From JADCCX01 sp031378805 (GTDB taxonomy: Bacteria > Pseudomonadota > Alphaproteobacteria > Rhizobiales > Beijerinckiaceae), in assembly GCA_031378805.1 (NCBI GenBank), contig JANNEO010000103.1, forward strand, positions 1 through 64,000: a DNA stretch of 64,000 nucleotides, in the 5' to 3' direction. This document shows, in pieces, positions 8,777 to 16,157 of the stretch; position 1 is the stretch's first letter; every line of letters starts with the position of its first letter. Below the pieces are notes generated by a model. The model was not told where the DNA came from, did not search any database, and saw only the letters and a program-made list of their open reading frames with translations. Position numbers and translations under genes: made by a program.

Positions 8777-8851
8777 TGGGGCGTCGCCAAGCGGTAAGGC
8801 AGCGGTTTTTGGTACCGCCATTCCCAGGTTCGAATCCTGGCGCCCCAGCCA
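8777..8851 (+). tRNA. tRNA-Gln (anticodon TTG)
   Basis: A complete cloverleaf is visible. The acceptor stem TGGGGCG pairs with CGCCCCA (8841-8847), followed by discriminator G and an encoded CCA. The anticodon stem GCGGT/ACCGC encloses loop TTTTGGT with TTG at 8809-8811, and the T arm contains GGTTCGAATCC. The 3' end lies only two bases from the convergent DUF2783 gene stop. Confidence 0.97.
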
Positions 8852-8853
8852 GT

Positions 8854-9051
8854 TCAGGAACGATTTTCAGGCAGCCCTTCAAGCGCAGCTGCAATCGCCG
8901 CCCTGAAGCGCTCGATATCCCCCAATTCATGCGCCAGTAGCAGGGCAAGACGGCTGAAGAATTGTACCTCACGGGCCTCGCCTGCCGCATCGATGGCCTG
9001 GGCCATCGCATCATAGGCCGCCTCGATATCTTCGAATGGTATTGGGCTCAT
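8854..9051 (-). CDS. DUF2783 family small protein
   Basis: The 65-residue product begins MSPIPFEDIEAAYDAMAQAI and continues with the short helical pattern ('RLALLLAHELGDIERFRAAI') typical of DUF2783, a family that is repeatedly found next to flavin monooxygenases. The start at 9051 is chosen because ATG overlaps the TGA of the upstream monooxygenase (ATGA at 9048-9051), a clear coupling signal; a longer form starting at 9072 is possible but would overlap more. No catalytic residue is recognisable and the family has no established function. Its fixed pairing with the oxygenase suggests an accessory or assembly role, which is inference. Confidence 0.75.
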   Translation of the reverse strand: MSPIPFEDIEAAYDAMAQAIDAAGEAREVQFFSRLALLLAHELGDIERFRAAIAAALEGLPENRS

Positions 9052-10736
9052 TGGTCTGCTCGCCCCAGGCAAATCCGTGCCGTTGCTGCCATTTCGGAAG
9101 GATCACAATGCTGCCAGCGACCTGCCACGTGCAAATCGGGCCGCAACAGATAGGCGCTGCCTGGAACGGCATCGTAGAGCGTGGAGATCACACCGTCCGC
9201 ATCCAGGATCACACGGTCCCCGCTGTCAGGATTGGTGCTGATGATCAGCGCCGAGAACAGGGGATCGACACGCGCCATCCTCTCCAGGGCGCTGATCTGC
9301 AGTGCCTCCGGCTCACCCGCAGTGAACAGCAATGCTGTCAGCCCGAGGCCTGCACGATCGAGCAGGAAACCGCCCTGCGCAAGGCGTGCATTGGGCGCCG
9401 CACTTCCGCTCACCGGACCCGCCGCAAAGGCCGCATCGTTCTGCACGAAGGGCGTCAGCGGACTGCCGGAATAAGTATAAGGCTGCATCTGGCGCGGGTT
9501 GGCGAGACCACGTGGAAAGGCGTGTTTCAGGCTCAAAGACAGCGCGGCCTCGCGGGCCAAGCGCCAGCCGCGCGAGGGTGGCGTCATGAAGCGCGTGCTC
9601 TTCTTCGCATTGGCGAACACATCCAGCGTCGCGCCCCGGCGTTCTGGCGTGTAGCTGTCGAGAAGACGCGCGTCCGCATGGCCATTCAGGACAAGCCCAA
9701 GCTTCCAGCCGATGTTGAACGCGTCGGCGAAGCCATTGTTGAGGCCCCGCACGCCAAAAATCGGCACAATATGAGCGCTGTCACCGATGAAGAACACGCG
9801 ACCATGGCGATAGTCATCGAGCAGCAGCGTATTCGCGGAATAGACGCTCCACCACTCCAGATCCCAGGGCTTGGTGTGTCCCAGGCCAGCCAGGATAGCC
9901 CCCACGCGAGCGCGTATGGTGTCCTCGCGCAAGGCCATCTGCTCGTCCTCGCCATCGCGCAACTGATAGTCGATGCGCCAGATATTGTCGGGCTGCTTGT
10001 GGATCAGGATTGTGCCACCAGGATTGCTGCGCGGCTCGAAAAAGGCCCTGCGTTCGGTCGGGAAATCATGGTCCATCTGCACATCGGCGATGACATAGCG
10101 GCCCTCGTAGTTCTCGCCCTTCAGGCGCAGGCCCAACATCGCGCGCACAGGCGAGCGCGCGCCGTCGGCGGCCAGCACAAAGCCTGCGTCCAGTGCATAC
10201 TCTCCCTGCGGCGACGCGACAGAGAGCGTGACGCGCTCGCTGGTCATCGTCACGTCCTTCACGTCGCTTTGCCAGCGCATGTCGATCAGTGGCGAACGGG
10301 CCACCGCGTCATGCAGGAACTTTTCGGTGAACTGCTGCTGCAGGTTATACATCGGCAGGTACTTCTCGCCCGGCGGATGCGGCATCTCTAGCCGGAAGAT
10401 CTGGTCATCGCCATAATAGCTGCGGCCGAACTGCCATCCCAGTGCCTTGGCCACGAACGGCTCCACCGCGCCGATGCTGTCGAGGATATGCATACTGGGG
10501 CGCGCGATGCAGGTCGCACGGCTGCCGTCGTTGAAGGTTTCCTTCTGGTCGAGCAGCACGCAGCGCACGCCATAACGCGCCAGTGTCAGCGCCGCAGTCA
10601 TGCCAATGGGGCCAGCCCCAACGATCGCCACGGCGTGCGTTGCCCTTGCGCCATCGAGCTCGGGGGCCCTTTCTGGCGTGAAGATGGGATAGTCGAAATA
10701 GAGCGAATCGAGCGGACCGCGGCCTGCGGGTCGCAT
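9048..10736 (-). CDS. FAD-dependent aromatic monooxygenase (PheA/TfdB, MhpA-like)
   Basis: This is a 562-residue class A flavoprotein hydroxylase. Features in order are the FAD-binding Rossmann motif 'VAIVGAGPIGMTAAL' (about residue 36), the 'LAADGARSPVRAMLGL' DG motif, and the 'FFIGDSAHIVPIFGVRGLNN' GD motif. A C-terminal thioredoxin-like region (about residues 440-560) is typical of phenol hydroxylase / 3-(3-hydroxyphenyl)propionate hydroxylase relatives. The ATG at 10736 overlaps the marR stop (TGATG), and the DUF2783 gene follows with ATGA overlap, so marR, this gene and the DUF2783 gene form one operon. Such enzymes hydroxylate a phenolic ring ortho or para to an existing hydroxyl. The neighbouring gentisate genes suggest a peripheral substrate feeding that pathway, but the exact compound is unknown. 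Confidence 0.88.
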   Translation of the reverse strand: MRPAGRGPLDSLYFDYPIFTPERAPELDGARATHAVAIVGAGPIGMTAALTLARYGVRCVLLDQKETFNDGSRATCIARPSMHILDSIGAVEPFVAKALGWQFGRSYYGDDQIFRLEMPHPPGEKYLPMYNLQQQFTEKFLHDAVARSPLIDMRWQSDVKDVTMTSERVTLSVASPQGEYALDAGFVLAADGARSPVRAMLGLRLKGENYEGRYVIADVQMDHDFPTERRAFFEPRSNPGGTILIHKQPDNIWRIDYQLRDGEDEQMALREDTIRARVGAILAGLGHTKPWDLEWWSVYSANTLLLDDYRHGRVFFIGDSAHIVPIFGVRGLNNGFADAFNIGWKLGLVLNGHADARLLDSYTPERRGATLDVFANAKKSTRFMTPPSRGWRLAREAALSLSLKHAFPRGLANPRQMQPYTYSGSPLTPFVQNDAAFAAGPVSGSAAPNARLAQGGFLLDRAGLGLTALLFTAGEPEALQISALERMARVDPLFSALIISTNPDSGDRVILDADGVISTLYDAVPGSAYLLRPDLHVAGRWQHCDPSEMAATARICLGRADQ

Positions 10737-11281
10737 CAGATGTCTCTCGCCTGTGTGCGTTGTGGCGTGCGACTGATATCGCCCACCGCATCCAGCGCTT
10801 TGCGCATCAGCCTGCACAATGTGTCGGCCTCAGCCGGTTCAAGGCCAGAGAGGATTGCATCCTGCACTGTATGCACCACCGGGCGAACCGCAGCGAGCAC
10901 GCCTTCCCCCAGGGGCTGCAGAAAGAGACGTCGCGCTCTTCGGTCCTGTTCGGCGATCTCGCGGCGCAGCAGTCCCTTGGCTTCCAACCGGTCCACCACA
11001 CCGCCGATGGTAACGCGATCATAGGCGATACCCTGCGCCAAGCTTGCCTGATCCAGCCCCGGATTTGCAGCAATCATTGTCAGAGCGGCAAATTGCACGG
11101 GCGTGAGGTCATGACCGGCCCGGCGAATTTCATTGTCGAACAGCGCAACAGAGGCCTGCTGCAACCGCCGGATCAAATGACCAGGCATGGCGCGGATCTC
11201 CAGCTCCGGCTGGTGACCGAACGCAACTGTCAGCCCGCCGTCAATCGCCACATGCTGTTCACCGGGAATATCCAAGGCCAT
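10736..11281 (-). CDS. MarR family transcriptional regulator
   Basis: The 181-residue winged-helix protein has the MarR core from about residue 35: helices with 'LTPVQFAALTMIAANPG', the recognition region 'LAQGIAYDRVTIGGVVDRLE' and the wing 'KGLLRREIAEQDRRARRLFL'. The ATG at 11281 has an AGGAG six bases upstream. It is transcribed divergently from the gentisate dioxygenase gene, and the 168-base gap contains a near-perfect palindrome at 11324-11339 suitable for a MarR dimer. MarR proteins next to aromatic catabolic genes are usually repressors released by a phenolic ligand, so control of both divergent operons is a reasonable inference. Confidence 0.9.
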   Translation of the reverse strand: MALDIPGEQHVAIDGGLTVAFGHQPELEIRAMPGHLIRRLQQASVALFDNEIRRAGHDLTPVQFAALTMIAANPGLDQASLAQGIAYDRVTIGGVVDRLEAKGLLRREIAEQDRRARRLFLQPLGEGVLAAVRPVVHTVQDAILSGLEPAEADTLCRLMRKALDAVGDISRTPQRTQARDI

Positions 11282-11323
11282 GGGCTCCTGCAGATCACGC
11301 CAAGGGCTAGTCTAGACCAATGA

Positions 11324-11339
11324 ACTTGTTTCAACAAGT
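11324..11339. promoter_or_regulatory. Candidate MarR operator (16-bp palindrome)
   Basis: ACTTGTTTCAACAAGT is symmetric except for its two central bases. It is located 42 bases upstream of marR and 110 bases upstream of the gentisate dioxygenase start. A direct repeat AGTATGCT occurs at 11337-11344 and 11352-11359, and a TTGACC follows at 11361. The spacing and symmetry fit a MarR dimer site; this is inference. Confidence 0.55.
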
Positions 11340-11449
11340 ATGCTGATGATTAGTATGCTATTGACCTGCCTGTTCGTCCTATGCTCCAATTGATGCTAGA
11401 TGGAGGGTTTACCTCCTCGTGATGGAAACATCGGACAGGGAGACGCAGC

Positions 11450-12496
11450 ATGACGGCGCAGCTGGGAACGCTCGAGGAACTGCCGCAGGACTACCGCGAC
11501 GCCATGACGAAGATCGCCGTTGCGCCGCTGTGGCCACAAATGCGCAAGGTTCTGCCGCACCATACCCCTGTACCGGTGACCAGACCGCATCACTGGGCGT
11601 TTGGCGATATCCGCCCGCTGCTGTTGCGCGCGGGGGAATTGACACCGGTCGAGAAGGCCGAGCGCCGCGTGCTGTTCCTGGTCGATCCCGGTCGCGGTCC
11701 AGGCGCAATGCAAGCGACATCGACGATCTATTGCGGCCTGCAGCTGCTGCTGCCAGGCGAAACCGCTCCGGCTCACAAGCACACGCCCAGCGCCGCCCGC
11801 ATCGTGGTGGAGGGCGAAGGCGGATATACCGTGGTTGATGGCGACAGGCTGCCAATGCACGAAGGTGACTTGATTCTGACTCCTGGCGGTTGCTGGCATG
11901 ATCACGGCCATGGGGGCAGCAAGCCGCTAATCTGGCTGGATGCGCTCGATCTGCCTTTGTTTGTGTATCTCGAAGGCTCTTACGCAGTGGAAGCCCCGCT
12001 GCAATCCCCCCGCAACCGTCCTGACCCTTCCGAAGTGGAGTATCGCGCGGCAGGTCTCGCCCCCGTGCGCCGCCGCGACAAGGCCGCTCCAGCGGCCTAT
12101 CCGATGATGCGCTTCCCCTGGGACCGCACGAAGGAGGCGCTGTTGCACTACGCCGCGCATTCCGGCGCGGGTGCCGTCGAACTCGACTATATCAATCCGG
12201 AAACCGGGCAATCCTGCCTGCCCACCATGGGTTTCACGGCAACGATGTTGCGTCCAGGCGAGAGCGTAAAACCTGTGCTTCGGTCATCCAGCGCGGTGTT
12301 CCACGTGATATCCGGCAAGGGGCATTCCATCATCAACGGCCAGCACCTTAATTGGAGTGCGAAAAGCACGTTTTCCGCACCTGTCTTTGCGGCGATCGAG
12401 CATCGAGCAGAAGACAGTGAACCAGCTTTCCTCATCCGAATCCACGATGGTCCGCTGCAGGAGCGGATGGGGTTCTACGAAGAACGTCCGCGCTGA
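11450..12496 (+). CDS. Gentisate 1,2-dioxygenase
   Basis: This enzyme cleaves gentisate between the carboxyl- and hydroxyl-bearing carbons to give maleylpyruvate, using Fe(II). The 348-residue length and two-cupin layout are normal. The N-terminal cupin keeps the metal ligands H109 and H111 ('APAHKHTPSAARIVVEGEGG') and the 'LTPGGCWHDHGH' motif with H150 and H152. The second cupin (about residues 245-335) is the degenerate one usual in this family. The start at 11450 has AGGGAG eight bases upstream. It is the first gene of a rightward operon with the isomerase, the 3-hydroxybenzoate hydroxylase and probably the TRAP genes. Confusion with 1-hydroxy-2-naphthoate or salicylate dioxygenases of the same fold is possible but less likely given the neighbours. 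Confidence 0.92.
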   Translation: MTAQLGTLEELPQDYRDAMTKIAVAPLWPQMRKVLPHHTPVPVTRPHHWAFGDIRPLLLRAGELTPVEKAERRVLFLVDPGRGPGAMQATSTIYCGLQLLLPGETAPAHKHTPSAARIVVEGEGGYTVVDGDRLPMHEGDLILTPGGCWHDHGHGGSKPLIWLDALDLPLFVYLEGSYAVEAPLQSPRNRPDPSEVEYRAAGLAPVRRRDKAAPAAYPMMRFPWDRTKEALLHYAAHSGAGAVELDYINPETGQSCLPTMGFTATMLRPGESVKPVLRSSSAVFHVISGKGHSIINGQHLNWSAKSTFSAPVFAAIEHRAEDSEPAFLIRIHDGPLQERMGFYEERPR

Positions 12497-12518
12497 CGTG
12501 ACCAGGAAGGAACCGGCA

Positions 12519-13160
12519 ATGACATTTTACGGCTATTTCCGGTCATCTGCGGCCTATCGTTGCCGCATCGCTTTCAATCTCAAGGGCCTCTCGCCGGCGT
12601 TCGTCCCGGTCCATTTGCGCAAAGGCGAACAGCGCACACCGGAGTTTCTGGCGCTGAACCCTCAAGGACTGGTGCCAGCCTTGGCCGACAACGGTCACCT
12701 CATCACGCAATCGCTGGCCATCATCGAGTGGCTGGACGAAACCCACCCCGCACCGCCTTTGCTGCCCGGCAGCGCCTATGATCGCGCCCATGTGCGTGCG
12801 CTGGCGCTGTCCCTGGCCTGCGACATTCATCCGCTGCAAAACCTGCGCGTGCTGACTCATGTCAAGGACACCTATGGTCAGGATCAGGCCGGGATCGATA
12901 CCTGGTGCCGCCGCTGGATCGAACCGGGCCTAGCCGCCTTCGAGACACAGCTCAACCAATCGGGCAAGGCGGGGGATTTCTGTTTTGGCAATACACCAAC
13001 ACTTGCCGATATCTGTTTGATTCCGCAAATTTTTTCAGCCAGGCGTTTCAATGCTGATATCAGCGATCTGAAAACGATCGCGCGCATCACCGCCCATGCG
13101 GAGGCGCACCCTGCGTTCCACGCCGCGCATCCCTTGCGCCAGCCCGATACCGAGGCTTGA
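12519..13160 (+). CDS. Maleylpyruvate / maleylacetoacetate isomerase (zeta-class GST)
   Basis: This is a 213-residue glutathione-dependent cis-trans isomerase. The product begins MTFYGYFRSSAAYRCRIAFN, containing the zeta-class 'SSxxxRxRI' active-site motif that binds glutathione, followed by 'NPQGLVPAL' and 'QSLAIIEWLDE' of the thioredoxin-like half. The all-helical C-terminal half ends with 'TLADICLIPQIFSARRF'. ATG 12519 is preceded by AGGAAGGAA. Its place directly after gentisate dioxygenase argues that the physiological substrate is maleylpyruvate (to fumarylpyruvate) rather than maleylacetoacetate; sequence alone cannot separate the two. Confidence 0.9.
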   Translation: MTFYGYFRSSAAYRCRIAFNLKGLSPAFVPVHLRKGEQRTPEFLALNPQGLVPALADNGHLITQSLAIIEWLDETHPAPPLLPGSAYDRAHVRALALSLACDIHPLQNLRVLTHVKDTYGQDQAGIDTWCRRWIEPGLAAFETQLNQSGKAGDFCFGNTPTLADICLIPQIFSARRFNADISDLKTIARITAHAEAHPAFHAAHPLRQPDTEA

Positions 13161-13171
13161 GCGCACAGATC

Positions 13172-14395
13172 ATGGCAGAGCAATCCCCTATCCTCATTGC
13201 GGGCGGCGGCATTGGCGGCCTGGCGACCGCGATTGGACTGGCGCAGCGGGGTCACCGCAGCATCGTGCTCGAAAAAGCCTCACGCCTTGGAGAGATCGGT
13301 GCGGGAATCCAGCTGGGGCCGAACGCCTTCCACGCCTTCGATCAATTGGGCGTGGGCAACGCGGCGCGGGCGATGGCGGTCTATATCGATGCGCTGGTGC
13401 TCATGGATGCGAGCACCGCTCTTGAAATCGCACGCATTCCGCTGGACGATCCCTTCCGACATCGCTTCGGCAACCCCTATGCCGTGGTGCATCGCGGCGA
13501 TTTGCACGGTGTCTTCCTTCGGGCCTGCACCGATCATCCACTGGTTGAACTCAGAACCTCGGCGGAGGTCACGGGATACCATCAGGATGGAACTTCGGTC
13601 AGCGCCAGTCTCCCCGACGGCAAGACAATCACCGGAGCCGCACTGATCGGTGCCGATGGCCTGTGGTCGAGGACGCGCGCACAGCTCACCGGGGACGGCC
13701 CGCCAAGGGTGACAGGCCACACCACCTATCGATCCGTGATCCCGACGGAGGACATGCCGGAGGAGCTGCGCTGGAATGCCGCCACGCTGTGGGCCGGTCC
13801 GAAATGCCACATCGTTCACTACCCGCTTTCGGGCTGGAAGACCTTCAACCTCGTGGTGACCTACCACAACGATGCGCAGGAGCCGGTGGCGGGCAAACCC
13901 GTGTCCCATGACGAGGTCAGGGCCGGTTTCGCCCATGTCCATCCTCAGGCCCGCAAGATCATCGATCACGGGCGGGATTGGAAGATGTGGGTGCTGTGCG
14001 ACCGGGATCCCATCGTGAACTGGGTGGATGGTCGCGTGGCGCTGCTGGGCGATGCAGCCCATCCAACCTTGCAGTATATGGCGCAGGGTGCGTGCATGGC
14101 GCTGGAGGATGCGGTGTGCCTGGCGACAGAGATTGACGCAGCCGCGGACGATCTTCCCCGTGCCTTGGAGGCGTATTGCAAAAAGCGCACCACGCGCACG
14201 GCACGCATCCAGATCCAGTCACGCCTGATGGGTGATCATGTCTATCATCCAGACGGCGGACATGCCGCACTGCGCAATGCCATCATGGGCTCGATGACAC
14301 CCAACGATTATTATGACAGCCTGCAATGGCTCTATGGGCCACCGGGACTTGATACAACGTTGGGACTTGCAGGAAGCTCCGCAGCTGTCAGATAG
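13172..14395 (+). CDS. 3-hydroxybenzoate 6-hydroxylase-like FAD monooxygenase
   Basis: This single-component class A flavin monooxygenase is about 407 residues long. It has the FAD fingerprint 'ILIAGGGIGGLATAIGLAQRG' split over residues 7-27, the 'LIGADGLWSRTR' DG motif near residue 160 and the 'ALLGDAAHPTLQYMAQGA' GD motif near residue 290. This arrangement matches salicylate-hydroxylase-fold enzymes such as XlnD/MhbM, which convert 3-hydroxybenzoate to gentisate with NADH and oxygen. The adjacent gentisate dioxygenase favours that assignment over salicylate 1-hydroxylase, which makes catechol. ATG 13172 is used; a TTG at 13157 that overlaps the isomerase stop is an alternative, and neither has a strong ribosome-binding site, consistent with coupling. 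Confidence 0.85.
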   Translation: MAEQSPILIAGGGIGGLATAIGLAQRGHRSIVLEKASRLGEIGAGIQLGPNAFHAFDQLGVGNAARAMAVYIDALVLMDASTALEIARIPLDDPFRHRFGNPYAVVHRGDLHGVFLRACTDHPLVELRTSAEVTGYHQDGTSVSASLPDGKTITGAALIGADGLWSRTRAQLTGDGPPRVTGHTTYRSVIPTEDMPEELRWNAATLWAGPKCHIVHYPLSGWKTFNLVVTYHNDAQEPVAGKPVSHDEVRAGFAHVHPQARKIIDHGRDWKMWVLCDRDPIVNWVDGRVALLGDAAHPTLQYMAQGACMALEDAVCLATEIDAAADDLPRALEAYCKKRTTRTARIQIQSRLMGDHVYHPDGGHAALRNAIMGSMTPNDYYDSLQWLYGPPGLDTTLGLAGSSAAVR

Positions 14396-14468
14396 TGGCG
14401 CTGGACACAGGCCGCGAAACAGGAAAAGACTGTTCGCAACATCACAATAAACTTCGGAGGATTAGACC

Positions 14469-15533
14469 ATGACAATCAAAGGCGGAACAATCAACCGCAG
14501 ACATCTGATGCTCGGCGCAGGTGCCGCCATCAGCGCACCCGCCATCATCACAGGGGCAGCGGCTCAGGCCGTGGTGACGCTGAAACTGCACCATTTCCTT
14601 CCGCCCGTTTCGAACGGCCACACGAAGATGCTCGCGCCTTGGGCCAAGAAGGTCGAGGACGACAGCCAGGGCAAGATCAAGATCGACATCTTCCCCTCGA
14701 TGCAGCTCGGCGGCACGCCGCCCCAGCTCTACGATCAGGCCCGCGATGGTGTGGCGGACATCGTTTGGACACTGCCGGGTTCGACACCGGGTCGCTTCCC
14801 CACAACGGAAGTATTCGAGCTTCCTTTCATCTGCGCCGAAAAGGGCCTGGTGAATGCCCGCGCAGCGCAGGAGTTTGCCAACACCTACCTCAAGGATGAG
14901 GTGAAGGATGTGAAGCTCCTATCCTATTGGGCACATGACGGTGGCCACATCCATTCCAACAAGCAGATCAAGACCATGGATGATATGAAGGGCATGAAGC
15001 TGCGCAACCCCACACGCCTCGCGGGTGAAGCTCTCAAGGCTTTGGGTGCGGTCTCGGTCGGAATGCCAGTGCCGCAGGTGCCTGAAAGCCTGGCGCAGCG
15101 CGTGATCGACGGTGCCGTCATTCCCTGGGAGGTCGTACCAGCGGTCAAGGTGCAGGAACTCGTCAAGTTCCACACCGAGATCAAGGGATCACCCACGCTC
15201 TACACCGCCAGCTTCTTTCTCGCCATGAACAAGGCGAAATACGACAGTATGCCAGCGGATTTGCAAGCCGTGATCGACAAGAACTCCGGCATGGCTTTCG
15301 CGGAACTTGCGGGCAACATGTGGGATACCGAGGCCGTGCGCGTACGCGACATGGTCGCCAAGCGTGGCAACACCATCACCGTGCTGGCTGACGACGAGAA
15401 GGCCCGCTGGATCAAGGCAACAGAGCCGGTCTACGGCGCCTGGTACGAGCAGATGAAGGCCAAGAACATCGATGGCCCCAAGCTGGTCGAAGCCGCACGG
15501 GCCTTGATTGCCAAGCACAACAAGACAGCCTGA
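14469..15533 (+). CDS. TRAP transporter substrate-binding protein, DctP type
   Basis: This is a periplasmic solute receptor of 354 residues. The signal begins with 'NRRHLMLGAGAA', a twin-arginine-type signal ('RRHLM' followed by a hydrophobic stretch) with likely cleavage after 'GAAAQA'. The mature part has DctP hallmarks: 'KLHHFLPPVSNGHTK', 'FPSMQLGGTPPQLYDQARDG', and the 'GMKLRNPTR' segment whose arginine normally contacts the ligand carboxylate. The start has a strong GGAGGA. It lies 73 bases after the 3-hydroxybenzoate hydroxylase, so it probably belongs to the gentisate operon and binds an aromatic acid, an inference from position. A rho-independent terminator follows, separating it from its membrane components. 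Confidence 0.92.
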   Translation: MTIKGGTINRRHLMLGAGAAISAPAIITGAAAQAVVTLKLHHFLPPVSNGHTKMLAPWAKKVEDDSQGKIKIDIFPSMQLGGTPPQLYDQARDGVADIVWTLPGSTPGRFPTTEVFELPFICAEKGLVNARAAQEFANTYLKDEVKDVKLLSYWAHDGGHIHSNKQIKTMDDMKGMKLRNPTRLAGEALKALGAVSVGMPVPQVPESLAQRVIDGAVIPWEVVPAVKVQELVKFHTEIKGSPTLYTASFFLAMNKAKYDSMPADLQAVIDKNSGMAFAELAGNMWDTEAVRVRDMVAKRGNTITVLADDEKARWIKATEPVYGAWYEQMKAKNIDGPKLVEAARALIAKHNKTA

Positions 15534-15566
15534 TGGCGCTTTGACGCGCAAGGGTGAAAGACACTC

Positions 15567-15596
15567 AACCGCCCGGCAGCAACCGGGCGGTTTTTT
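15567..15596 (+). terminator. Rho-independent hairpin between dctP and dctQ
   Basis: A perfect 10-bp stem (AACCGCCCGG / CCGGGCGGTT, 6-base loop) runs into six T residues. Since dctQ and dctM follow only 25 bases later with no obvious promoter, it probably acts as a partial terminator that lowers membrane-subunit expression relative to the receptor. Confidence 0.85.
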
Positions 15597-15620
15597 GCAG
15601 GCAGTGGGGGTTTGAGGTAC

Positions 15621-16157
15621 ATGGCCGAAGTTGAACTGCCTGTCGAAGCTGGCGGCGACGCAGGACGCGTCGAAACCCCATTGACCCGCATCACCGGCGT
15701 TGTTGCCGTGTTCGGCGGCCTTCTGGCGCTGACTGTGGCAGTTCTCGTGACCGCAAGCGTCGTTGGCCGGTGGCTCTTCAACGCACCCATCGATGGCGAC
15801 TTCGAGTTTGTGAAAATGGCAACGGCGGTCGCTGTTTTCGCCTATCTTCCCTACACCCAGGCACGGCGTGGCAACATCATGGTGGACACCTTCACCTCAG
15901 GGCTGTCGGTTCACACACGCGACCGCATCGATGCCTTCTGGGATCTGGTCTATGCTGCAGCCATGGCGTCGCTCGCCATCGCACTGTTCGTCGGCACCAC
16001 GGACGCTATCCGCAGTGGCGAAACCACGATGCAGCGCCAGATCTTGCTCTGGCCTAGCATTGGCGTTGCCATGATGCTCTGCGCTCTGCTTGCGGTCACG
16101 GCACTCTTCACAGGAATGCATATCCTGAAGTCATCACGCTCAGGAAACAAGCCATGA
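15621..16157 (+). CDS. TRAP transporter small permease, DctQ type
   Basis: The 178-residue integral membrane protein has four predicted transmembrane helices: about residues 27-49, 60-80, 100-120 and 140-160. It contains the typical DctQ segments 'VVGRWLFNAPIDGDFEFVKM' and 'QARRGNIMVDTF'. ATG 15621 is preferred over an in-frame TTG nine bases upstream. The stop overlaps the dctM start (ATGA at 16154-16157), a standard TRAP arrangement, and the protein pairs with DctM to form the sodium-coupled permease for the DctP receptor upstream. Confidence 0.9.
   Translation: MAEVELPVEAGGDAGRVETPLTRITGVVAVFGGLLALTVAVLVTASVVGRWLFNAPIDGDFEFVKMATAVAVFAYLPYTQARRGNIMVDTFTSGLSVHTRDRIDAFWDLVYAAAMASLAIALFVGTTDAIRSGETTMQRQILLWPSIGVAMMLCALLAVTALFTGMHILKSSRSGNKP

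Noticed and set aside
8777..8851. tRNA-Gln as the attachment site of an integrative element
   Set aside because: No integrase, no excisionase and no second copy of the tRNA 3' end was seen in the window; kept only as a synteny-based suggestion.
11402..11416. GGAGG-N5-CCTCC hairpin ahead of the gentisate dioxygenase gene
   Set aside because: Only five base pairs and it does not cover the actual ribosome-binding site at 11437-11442; too weak for a riboswitch or attenuator call.
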